A stretch of DNA of 64,000 nucleotides from NCBI RefSeq assembly GCF_016316925.1, contig NZ_JAEEGB010000035.1:1-64000 (forward strand), read 5' to 3'. Positions 53,996 to 62,941 of this stretch are shown in pieces. A program made the translations under genes and the position numbers. Numbering within the stretch: the first letter of the stretch is position 1; each line of letters starts with the position of its first letter. Source of the DNA: Clostridium aciditolerans (GTDB lineage Bacteria > Bacillota > Clostridia > Clostridiales > Clostridiaceae). The notes beneath the pieces are model-generated. The model searched no databases. It was given only the letters and a program-made list of their open reading frames with translations, and was not told the DNA's origin.

Positions 53996-54715
53996 GTGAA
54001 GGTAAATTATATTCATGACTTTAATCAAAAGACAGAAGAAGAATTTTTAAATATACAAAATAGCTTAAAAGGGAAAATTAATATTACAAATAAAATAGAT
54101 TTAGAAAACATAAAAGTGTGTGCAGGCATAGATATCGCTTATTGGGAAAAAAACAATGAAACCTTTGGAGCTTGCAGTGTAGTAATTATTGATTTTCAAA
54201 CTAAAGAGGTGTTAGAAAAAGTTTATAGTGTTGGGAAAATATCTGTTCCTTATGTTGCAGGATTCTTAGCTTTTAGGGAATTACCTTTGATATTAGAAGC
54301 TGTAGAGAAAATTACAGTTGAGCCAGATGTTTTTATATTTGATGGCAACGGATATCTTCATCACAACAATATGGGTATAGCTACACATGCAGGCTTATTT
54401 TTAAATAAACCTACTATAGGAGTAGCAAAAACATATTTAAAAATAAATAAAGCAGATTTTATTATACCGGAAAATGAAGTAGGAGCATATACAGATATAA
54501 TTGTAAATCAAAAGGTTTATGGAAGGGCTGTAAGAACTAGTAAAAATGTAAAGCCTATATTTGTTTCTTGTGGTAATAACATAGACATAAATAGCTGTTA
54601 TGAAATAGCAATGAACTTAGTATCTAAAGACAGTAGGATACCTGTTCCAACAAGACTTGCTGATATAGAAACACATGTTTTGAGAAACAAGTTTTGTAAT
54701 GAAAATATAAGATAA
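53996..54715 (+). CDS. nfi: Endonuclease V (deoxyinosine 3'-endonuclease)
   Basis: Repair enzyme that nicks DNA or RNA near inosine. The family motifs are present: GIDIAYW (catalytic Asp), PYVAGFLAFRE, IFDGNGYLHHNNMGIATHAG, GVAKT and RIPVPTRLADIETH. Length (239 aa) is normal. The start is GTG 53996, with AAGGAG upstream. It follows the second DUF4132 gene in the same direction. Confidence 0.88.
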   Translation: MKVNYIHDFNQKTEEEFLNIQNSLKGKINITNKIDLENIKVCAGIDIAYWEKNNETFGACSVVIIDFQTKEVLEKVYSVGKISVPYVAGFLAFRELPLILEAVEKITVEPDVFIFDGNGYLHHNNMGIATHAGLFLNKPTIGVAKTYLKINKADFIIPENEVGAYTDIIVNQKVYGRAVRTSKNVKPIFVSCGNNIDINSCYEIAMNLVSKDSRIPVPTRLADIETHVLRNKFCNENIR

Positions 54716-54769
54716 ATAACTTATGTTGTTTAAGTAATTAAAAAGTAAAAAATGATAGGAGAATGGTTT

Positions 54770-55402
54770 ATGATAATAGAAACAGTAAAGCTTGTTAAAG
54801 TTAAAGAAGAATATATAAATTCTATGGAAGGACAAGATAAACTAGTAAGTATTATAAATGGTGATGTAAATTGTGATCATATGATTGAGTATAAAATTAC
54901 TGACCATGTTATAAGCGCAATTTTTATGGAAGATTATTATATTAAAAATTATTGGTATGATAAAGAATATACAAAAGAAAGAGCAGTTCATGCTTTATTA
55001 TTTGGAGTAAGCGATTTTAATTATACATATACTCCTTGGGAAACTCAATTAAGAATAGAAAATCCTACAAAGGAACAAATTGCACAAGAAATTATTGAAA
55101 TGTGGGGTATTGATCCAGAGGATAAAGAAGAAATTGAAATGATGGAAGGTTCTTTAACAAATCATGATAACCTCGGATTAAGATATATGTCAGTTGAAAA
55201 TATAAAGAAAGTAATAGTAGATTTAGAAAACTCAGATATATTAAATATATGTAAAGAGGTAGAAAAAGAACTTAATTCTAATGGAATTAGCTTTGATGAA
55301 ATTAGTGAAAAGGATATAAAATTCATAGAATCTTTAAAAGAATTTCTTAAAGAAACAATAAAAGATGGTAATGGCGTTGTATATGCTTTTGATGAGGTTT
55401 AA
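54770..55402 (+). CDS. Hypothetical protein
   Basis: 210-aa acidic protein, no family recognised. Two parts: an N-terminal region with HMIEYKITDHVISAIF and FNYTYTPWETQLRIE, and a helical, charged C-terminal region (ISEKDIKFIESLKEFLKE). The frame opens at 54752, but TAGGAGA precedes ATG 54770. Followed by a gap and another array gene. Confidence 0.6.
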   Translation: MIIETVKLVKVKEEYINSMEGQDKLVSIINGDVNCDHMIEYKITDHVISAIFMEDYYIKNYWYDKEYTKERAVHALLFGVSDFNYTYTPWETQLRIENPTKEQIAQEIIEMWGIDPEDKEEIEMMEGSLTNHDNLGLRYMSVENIKKVIVDLENSDILNICKEVEKELNSNGISFDEISEKDIKFIESLKEFLKETIKDGNGVVYAFDEV

Positions 55403-55493
55403 GGAATAAATTAAATTTAAAATGAGCTTATGTAAAAAAGAGTTGCATTAAATAAAAAGTAAAAGATGTTTTATTAAGGAGAAGCTATATAAA

Positions 55494-56060
55494 CTGAGTG
55501 AACATATAGAAATAAATTTAGATGATATACAATGGAAAGAAAAATTAACAACATTAATTAGCCAAGAAGAGGAGATTATATTTCCTATTAAATGTAGTGG
55601 TAAATTTATTAATCAAAAATTAACACCAACTTTAATTGTAAGTGATTTTAATAAGGAAAAAGAACAAATAGTAGAGAATACCCTTAGGTTTATTTCAGAA
55701 AACTTTAACGCAATTTATGAAAACATGTTAAAGTCTTTAGTTAAAAGCTTTAAAAATTGGGATATATACGATGCTAATAACAAAAAAGATTACTATGTAA
55801 ACACAGAAGAAGATTTAGATAAAATGCGTTATGAGGGTAATTTTATTAGTCAAATAATAGTTAATTGTAATGAATTAGAAGATGGTTTTGCATATTATTC
55901 TTTTAAGTTTGAATTTAATTATTGCAGGTTTGGTTTTGAAGATGGAACAGAATCGGTTATGTATAAAGATAAGATTATATTCTGGGATGATGGAAATAGT
56001 ATGGAATACATATATTCTTTTAAGGAAATATTGGAATCAGGTAATCATTATCCAGTTTAG
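55494..56060 (+). CDS. Hypothetical protein with possible CTG start
   Basis: The first ATG in frame is 55725, but the reading frame is open and convincing upstream to a CTG at 55494 (LSEHIEINLDDIQWKEKL onward), 12 bases after AAGGAG. From there the protein has 188 aa: an N-terminal charged half and a C-terminal beta-rich half (FAYYSFKFEFNYCRFGFEDG, then IIFWDDGNSMEYIYSFKE). Rare CTG initiation or a lost start are both possible. No family recognised. Confidence 0.5.
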   Translation: MSEHIEINLDDIQWKEKLTTLISQEEEIIFPIKCSGKFINQKLTPTLIVSDFNKEKEQIVENTLRFISENFNAIYENMLKSLVKSFKNWDIYDANNKKDYYVNTEEDLDKMRYEGNFISQIIVNCNELEDGFAYYSFKFEFNYCRFGFEDGTESVMYKDKIIFWDDGNSMEYIYSFKEILESGNHYPV

Positions 56061-56152
56061 TAAATTATTTATGGCTTTTATACTTAATGAAAAAGGATAT
56101 TAATTGCATTAGTATTTTTTTAAGTAAAGTGACTTGGAGGATTAATTTGTAA

Positions 56153-56887
56153 GTGAAAAGATTTAAATTAAATCAATATTTAAGAACGGTAAAGCTTTGT
56201 AGAGAAAATATAAGTTCATTTTCTGCATATCCATTTTCGTTGGAAGCAGTACGGAATTTATCCACTTTAGATTTTCATCCTAAAGTAACATTTATTGTAG
56301 GAGAGAATGGCACAGGAAAATCAACCATACTTGAAGCAATTGCCATAGCGTATGGATTTAATCCTGAAGGTGGAACAAAGAATTTTAACTTTTCAACTAT
56401 GGATACTCATTCAGAGCTATGTAATTATCTAAAATTAATAAAAGGTGTTAAAATGCCGGAGGATGGTTTTTTTCTAAGAGCAGAAAGCTTCTATAATGTT
56501 GCAACTAAAATTGATGAGTTAGGAGTTGCAAGATCCTATGGAGGGGTTTCATTGCATGACCAGTCACATGGAGAATCTTTTATATCATTATTCATAAATA
56601 AATTTAAAGGAAATAGCTTGTATATTTTAGATGAGCCAGAGGCTGCATTATCACCATCCAGACAAATGACCATGCTTGCAAGAATGCATGAACTAGTGGA
56701 GCAGGGATCTCAGTTTATAATTGCTACACATTCGCCTATTATAATGTCTTATCCAGATGCTGTAGTATATGAATTAAAAGGCGGATTTAAAGAAGTAGAG
56801 TATAAAGATACTGAGCATTTTCAAGTCATGAAGCAATTTGTAAATAATACCGAAAAAATGTTAGAGATACTTATGAATTCATATTGA
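56153..56887 (+). CDS. AAA-family ATPase (ABC/SMC-type, COG3910-like)
   Basis: 244-aa single-domain ATPase. Walker A is FIVGENGTGKSTI, the signature-like region SHGESFISLF, Walker B SLYILDEPEAALSP, and the switch His in IATHSPIIM. It resembles stand-alone predicted ATPases. The start is GTG 56153; GGAGG is somewhat far upstream. Its stop overlaps the beginning of an SMI1 gene-end relic, so its last residues may come from a recombination event. Confidence 0.8.
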   Translation: MKRFKLNQYLRTVKLCRENISSFSAYPFSLEAVRNLSTLDFHPKVTFIVGENGTGKSTILEAIAIAYGFNPEGGTKNFNFSTMDTHSELCNYLKLIKGVKMPEDGFFLRAESFYNVATKIDELGVARSYGGVSLHDQSHGESFISLFINKFKGNSLYILDEPEAALSPSRQMTMLARMHELVEQGSQFIIATHSPIIMSYPDAVVYELKGGFKEVEYKDTEHFQVMKQFVNNTEKMLEILMNSY

Positions 56888-56957
56888 AATGTTGTGTTCA
56901 AAGGATGAATGGGATGCTGAAGATTATTATGACGAAATAGGAAATAACAATAGGTAA
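56886..56957 (+). pseudogene. 3'-end relic of an SMI1/KNR4 gene
   Basis: Codons from 56886 read EMLCSKDEWDAEDYYDEIGNNNR and stop, matching the last 23 codons of the gene at 38336-39004 (EMLCSEDEWDAEDYYEKVGN). DNA identity is high and begins near a shared GAATT. The rest of that second copy is absent. Confidence 0.85.
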
Positions 56958-56990
56958 GTTATTTTTATATAAATTTAAGGGGGAATTGTT

Positions 56991-58061
56991 ATGTGTAAAG
57001 AAGATAAAGATGAAGTACAAGCTATAGGATGGCAAGCAATTGATGATGCGTTAAAAAAAATATATAAAGATCAAGAGCCTAAACATTATGGCACAATGAT
57101 ACCTTATTTCTTAGGTGGGAATGACCCTTTACAAGGAATAAGTGCTTATGAAAGGAAGGAGCCTATTCCACATTGGCATATTGTTACATATGGATTTTCA
57201 GAGCTTTATGAGAAAGAATGGGAAGATCCAGATTACAGCGGGTATGGATTTGAACTTACTTTTAGAGTGAAAAAACAAGATTCAGATACTGAACCACCAA
57301 ACTGGGCGTTAAACTTTCTTCAGAATATTGCAAGATACGTATTTTCAACAGGAAATTATTTTAAAGCAGGACACTATCTAAATGCTAACGGACCAATTGC
57401 TGCTGGAACAGACTCATTAATAGGAGCTATAGCTTTTGTTGAAGATCCAGAATTACCATCTATGGATACACAAAATGGAAGAGTTGAGTTTTTACAAGTA
57501 GTAGGAATAACTGTAGATGAGGAAGATACAATAAAGTGTTGGAATAGCACTGAAGTTTTAAAGGTATTTTCTAAATATATGCCTCTATACATAACGGATT
57601 TGAACAGGGATTCTTTATTAAATAATGAAGAGATAAAGATATTAATAGAAAAAGGTGCTGAGAGAGACGGATCAAGCACAGGAACGTTGTTTAATGATAA
57701 GCTTTCTTGGAAAGAGAACAAAGGATTATTTACCGGGAAAAGTTACGAAATCACTATAGGTGCACACCAAGCTGAAACTATAGGAAAAGTTTTAAAAGGC
57801 CGCATTCTAAAGGACAGACCATTAACTCTTATTGGCAAGGAAAGCAATATAATTATTACTTATTCTAAAGAGCCAGCGGTGAAGGTTGATGAAAATGATT
57901 TAGAACTTATGATAAGCAAAGAAACAGCACTTGAAATAGCTTCGGAATTAATTCCAAAGGAAAAAAGTTTTACTTTAAATACAATGAAAAAGGTAAAGTT
58001 TAATATAGAGAAAACAGAAATAAGGGATCAAGAAGGCAAAGTAGTACAAGTTATTGGTTAA
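56991..58061 (+). CDS. Suppressor-of-fused (SUFU) domain protein
   Basis: 356-aa protein. The SUFU domain occupies about residues 30-190: HYGTMIPYFLGGNDPLQGISAYE, PIPHWHIVTYGFSELYEKE, SGYGFELTFRV and NFLQNIARYVFSTGN. SUFU proteins are known immunity proteins in polymorphic toxin systems. The C-terminal half is unassigned. GGGGGA upstream of ATG 56991. Confidence 0.85.
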   Translation: MCKEDKDEVQAIGWQAIDDALKKIYKDQEPKHYGTMIPYFLGGNDPLQGISAYERKEPIPHWHIVTYGFSELYEKEWEDPDYSGYGFELTFRVKKQDSDTEPPNWALNFLQNIARYVFSTGNYFKAGHYLNANGPIAAGTDSLIGAIAFVEDPELPSMDTQNGRVEFLQVVGITVDEEDTIKCWNSTEVLKVFSKYMPLYITDLNRDSLLNNEEIKILIEKGAERDGSSTGTLFNDKLSWKENKGLFTGKSYEITIGAHQAETIGKVLKGRILKDRPLTLIGKESNIIITYSKEPAVKVDENDLELMISKETALEIASELIPKEKSFTLNTMKKVKFNIEKTEIRDQEGKVVQVIG

Positions 58062-58112
58062 AGTTAATGTATTTATAGAAGGGTATAACTTTATTTAATA
58101 GGTGGTGGTAAA

Positions 58113-59042
58113 ATGTATTTTTTGAGGTTTGCTAAGAAGGACCAAGAATACATTCATAATTTAAATCAGTGGATATTGGAGGGGTATAGAGAAGATTTTT
58201 CTTCTATAGAAGAAAAAATTGAAAAAAGCTATTGTAATCCACTTAATTTAGCAATTGAAGAATTCAAGGATGGAAAAGAAAACGTTGAAAGGTTTAAATC
58301 TAGGTTAATGCATATATTATATTTTGCTGGAAGTGATATTAAAGCTCAAGGAATGCTTGACAGAATGTTATTGGGAGCTATCGATAGGCAAATTTCTGGT
58401 ATATATACAAGGGGAAGATTGGCCTACATTAAAACTAATATAAAAGATTTTGAATATGATTATGCTGATTGTTTGCATTGTTATGATATTATTGATGCAC
58501 TTGCTGTAAGAGATTTTAAAGTTATTGAAAAATATATTTTAAGCATACCAGGACCAGCAAAAGAGGGACATAAATTTTCAATACTGCTTTGTAATTCTTT
58601 ATATAGCATTTTAAAGAAGGATGACAAGGAGATGAGTATAGCCGCAGAAAATATTAAAAAATTTAATGAAAAATCGGTTTTCGATAAGGCTTTAATAAGT
58701 TCTGTGTTGGCTATAATTTATGGAGACTTTGCTGAATTAGAAGCCAATATAAATATAATGCTAAAAAACAATAAGAAAAAGTTTAGTAGTGATGGAGAAC
58801 AAAAATATATTTGTCTTACTGCTCATGGGATTGTAAATTTAGCAGAATATTTGCATGGAGATTCAAATTTGAATTTTGTAAATGATATAAAAAGCCAATA
58901 TTGGGATTTAGAGTTTTACAATGCTGTAAAAAATAATAATGATAATTTAAAAGATTTTTATGATTTTACATATATGAATTCAATTTTACAAAATTGGATT
59001 GCAAATTTACCTATAAAAATAAAATTAGAAGATTTGATGTAG
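58113..59042 (+). CDS. Imm49-like immunity protein candidate
   Basis: 309-aa all-helical protein. Segments such as CYDIIDALAVRDFKVIEKYI and GPAKEGHKFSILLCNSLYSIL resemble the Imm49 family, which neutralises toxins in other systems. This is pattern recognition, not a full-length match. GGTGGTG upstream. It follows the SUFU gene after 51 bases. Confidence 0.55.
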   Translation: MYFLRFAKKDQEYIHNLNQWILEGYREDFSSIEEKIEKSYCNPLNLAIEEFKDGKENVERFKSRLMHILYFAGSDIKAQGMLDRMLLGAIDRQISGIYTRGRLAYIKTNIKDFEYDYADCLHCYDIIDALAVRDFKVIEKYILSIPGPAKEGHKFSILLCNSLYSILKKDDKEMSIAAENIKKFNEKSVFDKALISSVLAIIYGDFAELEANINIMLKNNKKKFSSDGEQKYICLTAHGIVNLAEYLHGDSNLNFVNDIKSQYWDLEFYNAVKNNNDNLKDFYDFTYMNSILQNWIANLPIKIKLEDLM

Positions 59043-59105
59043 AAAACAATATTTTTAATGCATTTGTAAAAGAACATAACTCCATTTAATTAGGAGGTGC
59101 AAAAG

Positions 59106-59981
59106 GTGCAAGAACTATCAAATTTATTTAAGCCAATAACTGTTAATATACTAAATAAATCAGATAACTATATGGAAATTGTACCCTGTAATGATTTAAA
59201 TCCTTATATTAGATGCTTTTGGGGTAGTCCTGCACCTTACAGAAATAAAGAATCGACTGTAAGTAATTTGAGCAGAAATTTAGTGATTCCAGATTGCTGC
59301 ATGGACATTATCTTTGATATAGATTACTGCAGCAATAAATTAGACAACCTGTTTTGCAGTATAAACGATTCACCTTTTTATACAGCAGAAGTGAAAAAAT
59401 CCTCTATAGTTTCTACTTTCGGCATTCGCTTTAATTTTTGGGCTGTCCATTTGTTTTCAGATAAGGATTTACCTAAAGCTTGTAATGAATTTTCAGAGGT
59501 AGATAATTATTTTAAGAATTTGAAAAAGGATATAGAGAACATAGTTATTAAATACCATAGCATTAAAGAAAGGGTGTATCATGTAGAAAAGTTACTACTT
59601 AGAAAGCTTTATAACAAGCCTTTTAGCAACAGCAACTTACTAAATGGAGTATATCATATTTTGCAAGCCAAAGGCGCAACAACAATTTCTAATATTAGCC
59701 AGTATACCTGTGTTAGTTCACGTCAATTAGAGCGTATCTTTAGAGAATACATAGGTATAACTCCTAAAAAATGCTGCAGCTTAGTTAGATATCAAAATAT
59801 ATGGAAGGACTTAGTCTACAAAAGAAACTTAAGTTTTAGTGATATTACCTATAATTATGGTTATTCAGATCAAGCCCATATGATTAATGATTTTAAAAAA
59901 TATCATGGCAGCACTCCATCGAAATCTATTGAAGAGTTAAATAAAGGAATGTCGCATTTTTACAATACCAAAATAGATTAA
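59106..59981 (+). CDS. AraC-family transcriptional regulator
   Basis: 291-aa regulator. The C-terminal AraC domain has two helix-turn-helix motifs (TISNISQYTCVSSRQLERIF and DITYNYGYSDQAHMINDFKKYHG, with GITPKKCCSL between). The N-terminal domain (NPYIRCFWGSPAPY) resembles DUF6597. The frame opens at GTG 59097 inside the TAGGAGG site; GTG 59106 is chosen. Target unknown. Confidence 0.85.
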   Translation: MQELSNLFKPITVNILNKSDNYMEIVPCNDLNPYIRCFWGSPAPYRNKESTVSNLSRNLVIPDCCMDIIFDIDYCSNKLDNLFCSINDSPFYTAEVKKSSIVSTFGIRFNFWAVHLFSDKDLPKACNEFSEVDNYFKNLKKDIENIVIKYHSIKERVYHVEKLLLRKLYNKPFSNSNLLNGVYHILQAKGATTISNISQYTCVSSRQLERIFREYIGITPKKCCSLVRYQNIWKDLVYKRNLSFSDITYNYGYSDQAHMINDFKKYHGSTPSKSIEELNKGMSHFYNTKID

Positions 59982-60029
59982 GACAGTAAACTAAATTCAT
60001 AGTACAAAATAAAATTTGTGAGGTGCGCT

Positions 60030-60938
60030 ATGGAAAAGTTACAAAAAACTCAAATGGAAAGTATACAGAAGCATATATTTAATAATGCTAGAGACATTGA
60101 AAAAGCAAAGTGGAATTACCTTTTTAATAATAGAAGTAAAGAAGCTATAGTGTCAGAGTTAGTTAAATATCAAAATAGTGATGGTGGTTTTGGAAATGGA
60201 CTAGAAGCGGATATTTTATTACCAGCATCATCAAGTATAGCATCTACAGAAGCGATTCTTATTGCATATGATTGTGAGCTTAACTGTGAAGAGCCTTGGT
60301 TTAAAAACTTGCTAAGTTACTTTGAAAAGACCATTCAAAAAACACCGTCCTTTTGGGAGAAGGTGCCAAAGGAAGTGGAGAACTTTCCGCATTCGCCTTG
60401 GTGGGCTTATGCAGCTGACACTAAGTTTAGTCCTAATCCTTGTGCTGTTATTGCTTCAGCTTTTATTAAATATGGAACTGATGGACAAAAGTCTTTAGGT
60501 TATGAAATAGCAGCCAGATGTATAGAGTTTTTAAATAGCAATGAACTTTGTGATGAACATGATTGTTATTGTATGCAGAGATTGTTTATAGTACTCAAAG
60601 AATTAAACTCTACTTTAATTGATGATATAGCTATAAAATCTATGGAAAGAAGAATATTAGACTGTCTTTGTACTGATGAGAGTAAATGGACAGAGTATGT
60701 GCCACAGCCTTTGGATTTAGTAGATTCACCTGAATCACAATGGTATAAACTAGTTGAGCCTTTTGTGGAAAAGAACTTATACTTTTGGCTTAATACTTTG
60801 AAGACAGATGGCTTTTGGAGCCCTAATTTTTCCTGGGGAATAGATAGTGAAATGGCTAGGAATGTTACAAAAATTTGGGTTTGTTATATAGCTGTAAAGA
60901 GAGTGAAGATTTTAAAAGCTTTTGGACTTATAAAATAA
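60030..60938 (+). CDS. Alpha/alpha-toroid (prenyltransferase/squalene-oxidase-like) protein
   Basis: 302-aa protein. The motif YQNSDGGFGNGLEAD is typical of alpha/alpha-barrel QxxDGGxG repeats, and GFWSPNFSWGID near the end repeats it. This fold covers prenyltransferases and terpene cyclases, but no catalytic DxDD is visible, so activity is not predicted. ATG 60030 follows GTGAGGTG. It may share a transcript with the AraC gene. Confidence 0.65.
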   Translation: MEKLQKTQMESIQKHIFNNARDIEKAKWNYLFNNRSKEAIVSELVKYQNSDGGFGNGLEADILLPASSSIASTEAILIAYDCELNCEEPWFKNLLSYFEKTIQKTPSFWEKVPKEVENFPHSPWWAYAADTKFSPNPCAVIASAFIKYGTDGQKSLGYEIAARCIEFLNSNELCDEHDCYCMQRLFIVLKELNSTLIDDIAIKSMERRILDCLCTDESKWTEYVPQPLDLVDSPESQWYKLVEPFVEKNLYFWLNTLKTDGFWSPNFSWGIDSEMARNVTKIWVCYIAVKRVKILKAFGLIK

Positions 60939-60980
60939 ATCATAAAAATTACCAGTATATAATAAACATAAAGAGGTTAC

Positions 60981-61366
60981 TATAATAGCATAGGGTATGT
61001 GACAGTTGAGCGAAGATTCATATATGCTTTGAAAGAGGTATATATGAATCGACCAAAGATTATATGTAGGTTATTTTATAATAGCTTATATATAGTCAGA
61101 GGGAAGATTCTATATTGTAGGGAAAAGCTTTTATATAGTCTATATTAGACTATATAAAGGTTCCAACTTATGATATAGGGTCGAGCTAAGATTATATGGA
61201 GTGTTGAGATGATTATATATAGCCGAGAGGTTATATATGGTTGTGTAGATATTCTATATAGTCGAAGAAACCATTATTATAGGTAATGAACTGCTTTATT
61301 ATGGTGGGAACATCATAGTATGGTAATAGATGTTATATATAGTGGTGCAACTTAGATTATTACGTG
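60981..61366. repeat. Phased array of TATA-type tracts at ~21-bp spacing
   Basis: About 18 degenerate units beginning TATATAG or similar start near 61020, 61038, 61059, 61088, 61109, 61130, 61149, 61171, 61191, 61212, 61230, 61252, 61274, 61296, 61316, 61334 and 61355. Most spacings are 18-22 bases, close to two helical turns. Several units share GTCGA/GCCGA and end GATTA. No gene is seen in 60939-61496. Confidence 0.6.
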
Positions 61367-61376
61367 CTCTATTATG

Positions 61377-61428
61377 AAAGAACTGTAAGTGGATTTTTAA
61401 TCATTAATCTGCTTATGGTTCTTTTTAT
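61377..61428 (+). terminator. Terminator hairpin, near-copy of 31086-31136
   Basis: Arms 61377-61395 and 61406-61424 pair with a few mismatches, then TTTTTATTT. The 5' arm and loop are nearly identical to the hairpin at 31086. Confidence 0.7.
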
Positions 61429-61496
61429 TTAATACAATAATTATTATTTTTAAGGAGATACAAAAGTATCTCCCATGTACATAAAAATTTAAAGTT

Positions 61497-62855
61497 TTAA
61501 TTGTCAAAGCTAACAATATAAGTATTTATAGGAGCAGTGCTTGTGGTGTTAGCAAAAACGGAGTCTCCATAAGTAAAGGACAGAGCTGTACCTGTGCTAT
61601 CCCAACGTATATTTGAAAAGTGTGGAGGTACAGTTACCCTTCTTTCTTCAATGCTACCATCTTGTTTTGGTTTTTTAACTATAGCATAGTTATCTGGAGC
61701 ATTCTTATCTTTTAAGCTGGAAAGCTTGACTATTTCTTTTATAGCTCCACTTTGAGTATCTATAACTTTAATAGATGAATCAGAGTCATTATTATTCTTG
61801 TTAGAACCTATTTGAGAAGCACTTTCAACATAAACAGCTTTACTACCATCAGGGGATAGTATATAGTTAAAATTAAATGCTGCGCCGCCAAATCTACCTT
61901 TAGGCAATTTAATCTCTTGAATTGTTTTACCTGATTCATTTAAAACAAGGGCTCCAAAAGTCCTGTTTACATAAACTCCGTCAGAAGATTTTTCACCGTT
62001 ATTATTAAAGTTATCAATTATAATGGTTTTACCTTTTTTATCTGCATGCAAGGAATACTGATTTGAGAAAATAGTGCTTATTTCTTTAGTATTAATATCT
62101 ACAGTGCGTAATTTAACTCCTTCTTTTCCGTTTTCACCTTGAGTATAATAAAACTTTCCTTCTACACTATTTCCTAAATCTTTAATATCATCAGTACCGG
62201 ATATCCAGGCAGAATCCAGTTCACCAGCCTTGTAACTTCCATCAGCGTATACTTTACCTGTAGTATCAATAATTGCCCATTTATGAAAATAATTTGCTAA
62301 AATTTTATTGTTACCTACCCATATAAATTCTGCATCACTATTAAGCTTTTCCGTATTTACGGCTGTAATTTCTCCTGTAGATAAATTTAATAGTTTTACA
62401 TTTTTATGAAGCAGATCTCCTGAATCAAGAGCCTTTTTCCATTCTTCACCACCAATTTTAGGAATAGTTCTCGCCTCTGCATAAAGAACATATTTTTTAT
62501 CAGGAGATACACCTAAAAACTCATCTATGTCCACATTTTTAAAGTCTTTAGAAGCCTTGGTGCTTAAATTATAAATACTGCAGTATCGTATAGGTATAGT
62601 AGAATCTGGATTTTTAAATTCACTCTTTTTAGTTAAAGTCAAAACCTCATTGTCATTTAGCCATGCTACACTTTCAATATTTGCGTATTTATCAATTTGA
62701 AATCCATTTTCGTTGGCTTTAGCAGATGACTTGTATGCCATTACTTTTATATCTTTTCTAGATGAAGCAGAAGTGTTATGGGTAATTACAAATTGACTTA
62801 TACTACCTATAATTCCTACTGTTAAAATTAGTGATATGATCTTTTTCCTACTCAT
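61497..62855 (-). CDS. Secreted beta-propeller-like protein
   Basis: 452-aa exported protein. A signal peptide (KKIISLILTVGIIGSISQFV) is followed by repeated WD/TolB-like blades (IESVAWLNDNEVLTLTK, FLGVSPDKKYVLYAEA, YILSPDGSKAVYVES, NIRWDSTGTALSFTYG). The S-P-D-G/K-K turns are typical of six- or seven-bladed propellers. No catalytic motif. AGGAGG precedes ATG 62855. It lies 86 bases after a histidine kinase gene and may be its output or accessory sensor. Confidence 0.78.
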   Translation of the reverse strand: MSRKKIISLILTVGIIGSISQFVITHNTSASSRKDIKVMAYKSSAKANENGFQIDKYANIESVAWLNDNEVLTLTKKSEFKNPDSTIPIRYCSIYNLSTKASKDFKNVDIDEFLGVSPDKKYVLYAEARTIPKIGGEEWKKALDSGDLLHKNVKLLNLSTGEITAVNTEKLNSDAEFIWVGNNKILANYFHKWAIIDTTGKVYADGSYKAGELDSAWISGTDDIKDLGNSVEGKFYYTQGENGKEGVKLRTVDINTKEISTIFSNQYSLHADKKGKTIIIDNFNNNGEKSSDGVYVNRTFGALVLNESGKTIQEIKLPKGRFGGAAFNFNYILSPDGSKAVYVESASQIGSNKNNNDSDSSIKVIDTQSGAIKEIVKLSSLKDKNAPDNYAIVKKPKQDGSIEERRVTVPPHFSNIRWDSTGTALSFTYGDSVFANTTSTAPINTYIVSFDN

Positions 62856-62941
62856 TGAATTTTCCTCCTTTAATCTTCCTGAGGTTATAATAGCAAAAAA
62901 TATTCACAAAAGTATCAATAAATGTCACAAATTTGTAAACT

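Noticed and set aside
60981..61366. CRISPR array or replication iterons
   Set aside because: Units are degenerate with no distinct spacers, and no rep or cas gene is nearby; iteron function cannot be supported.
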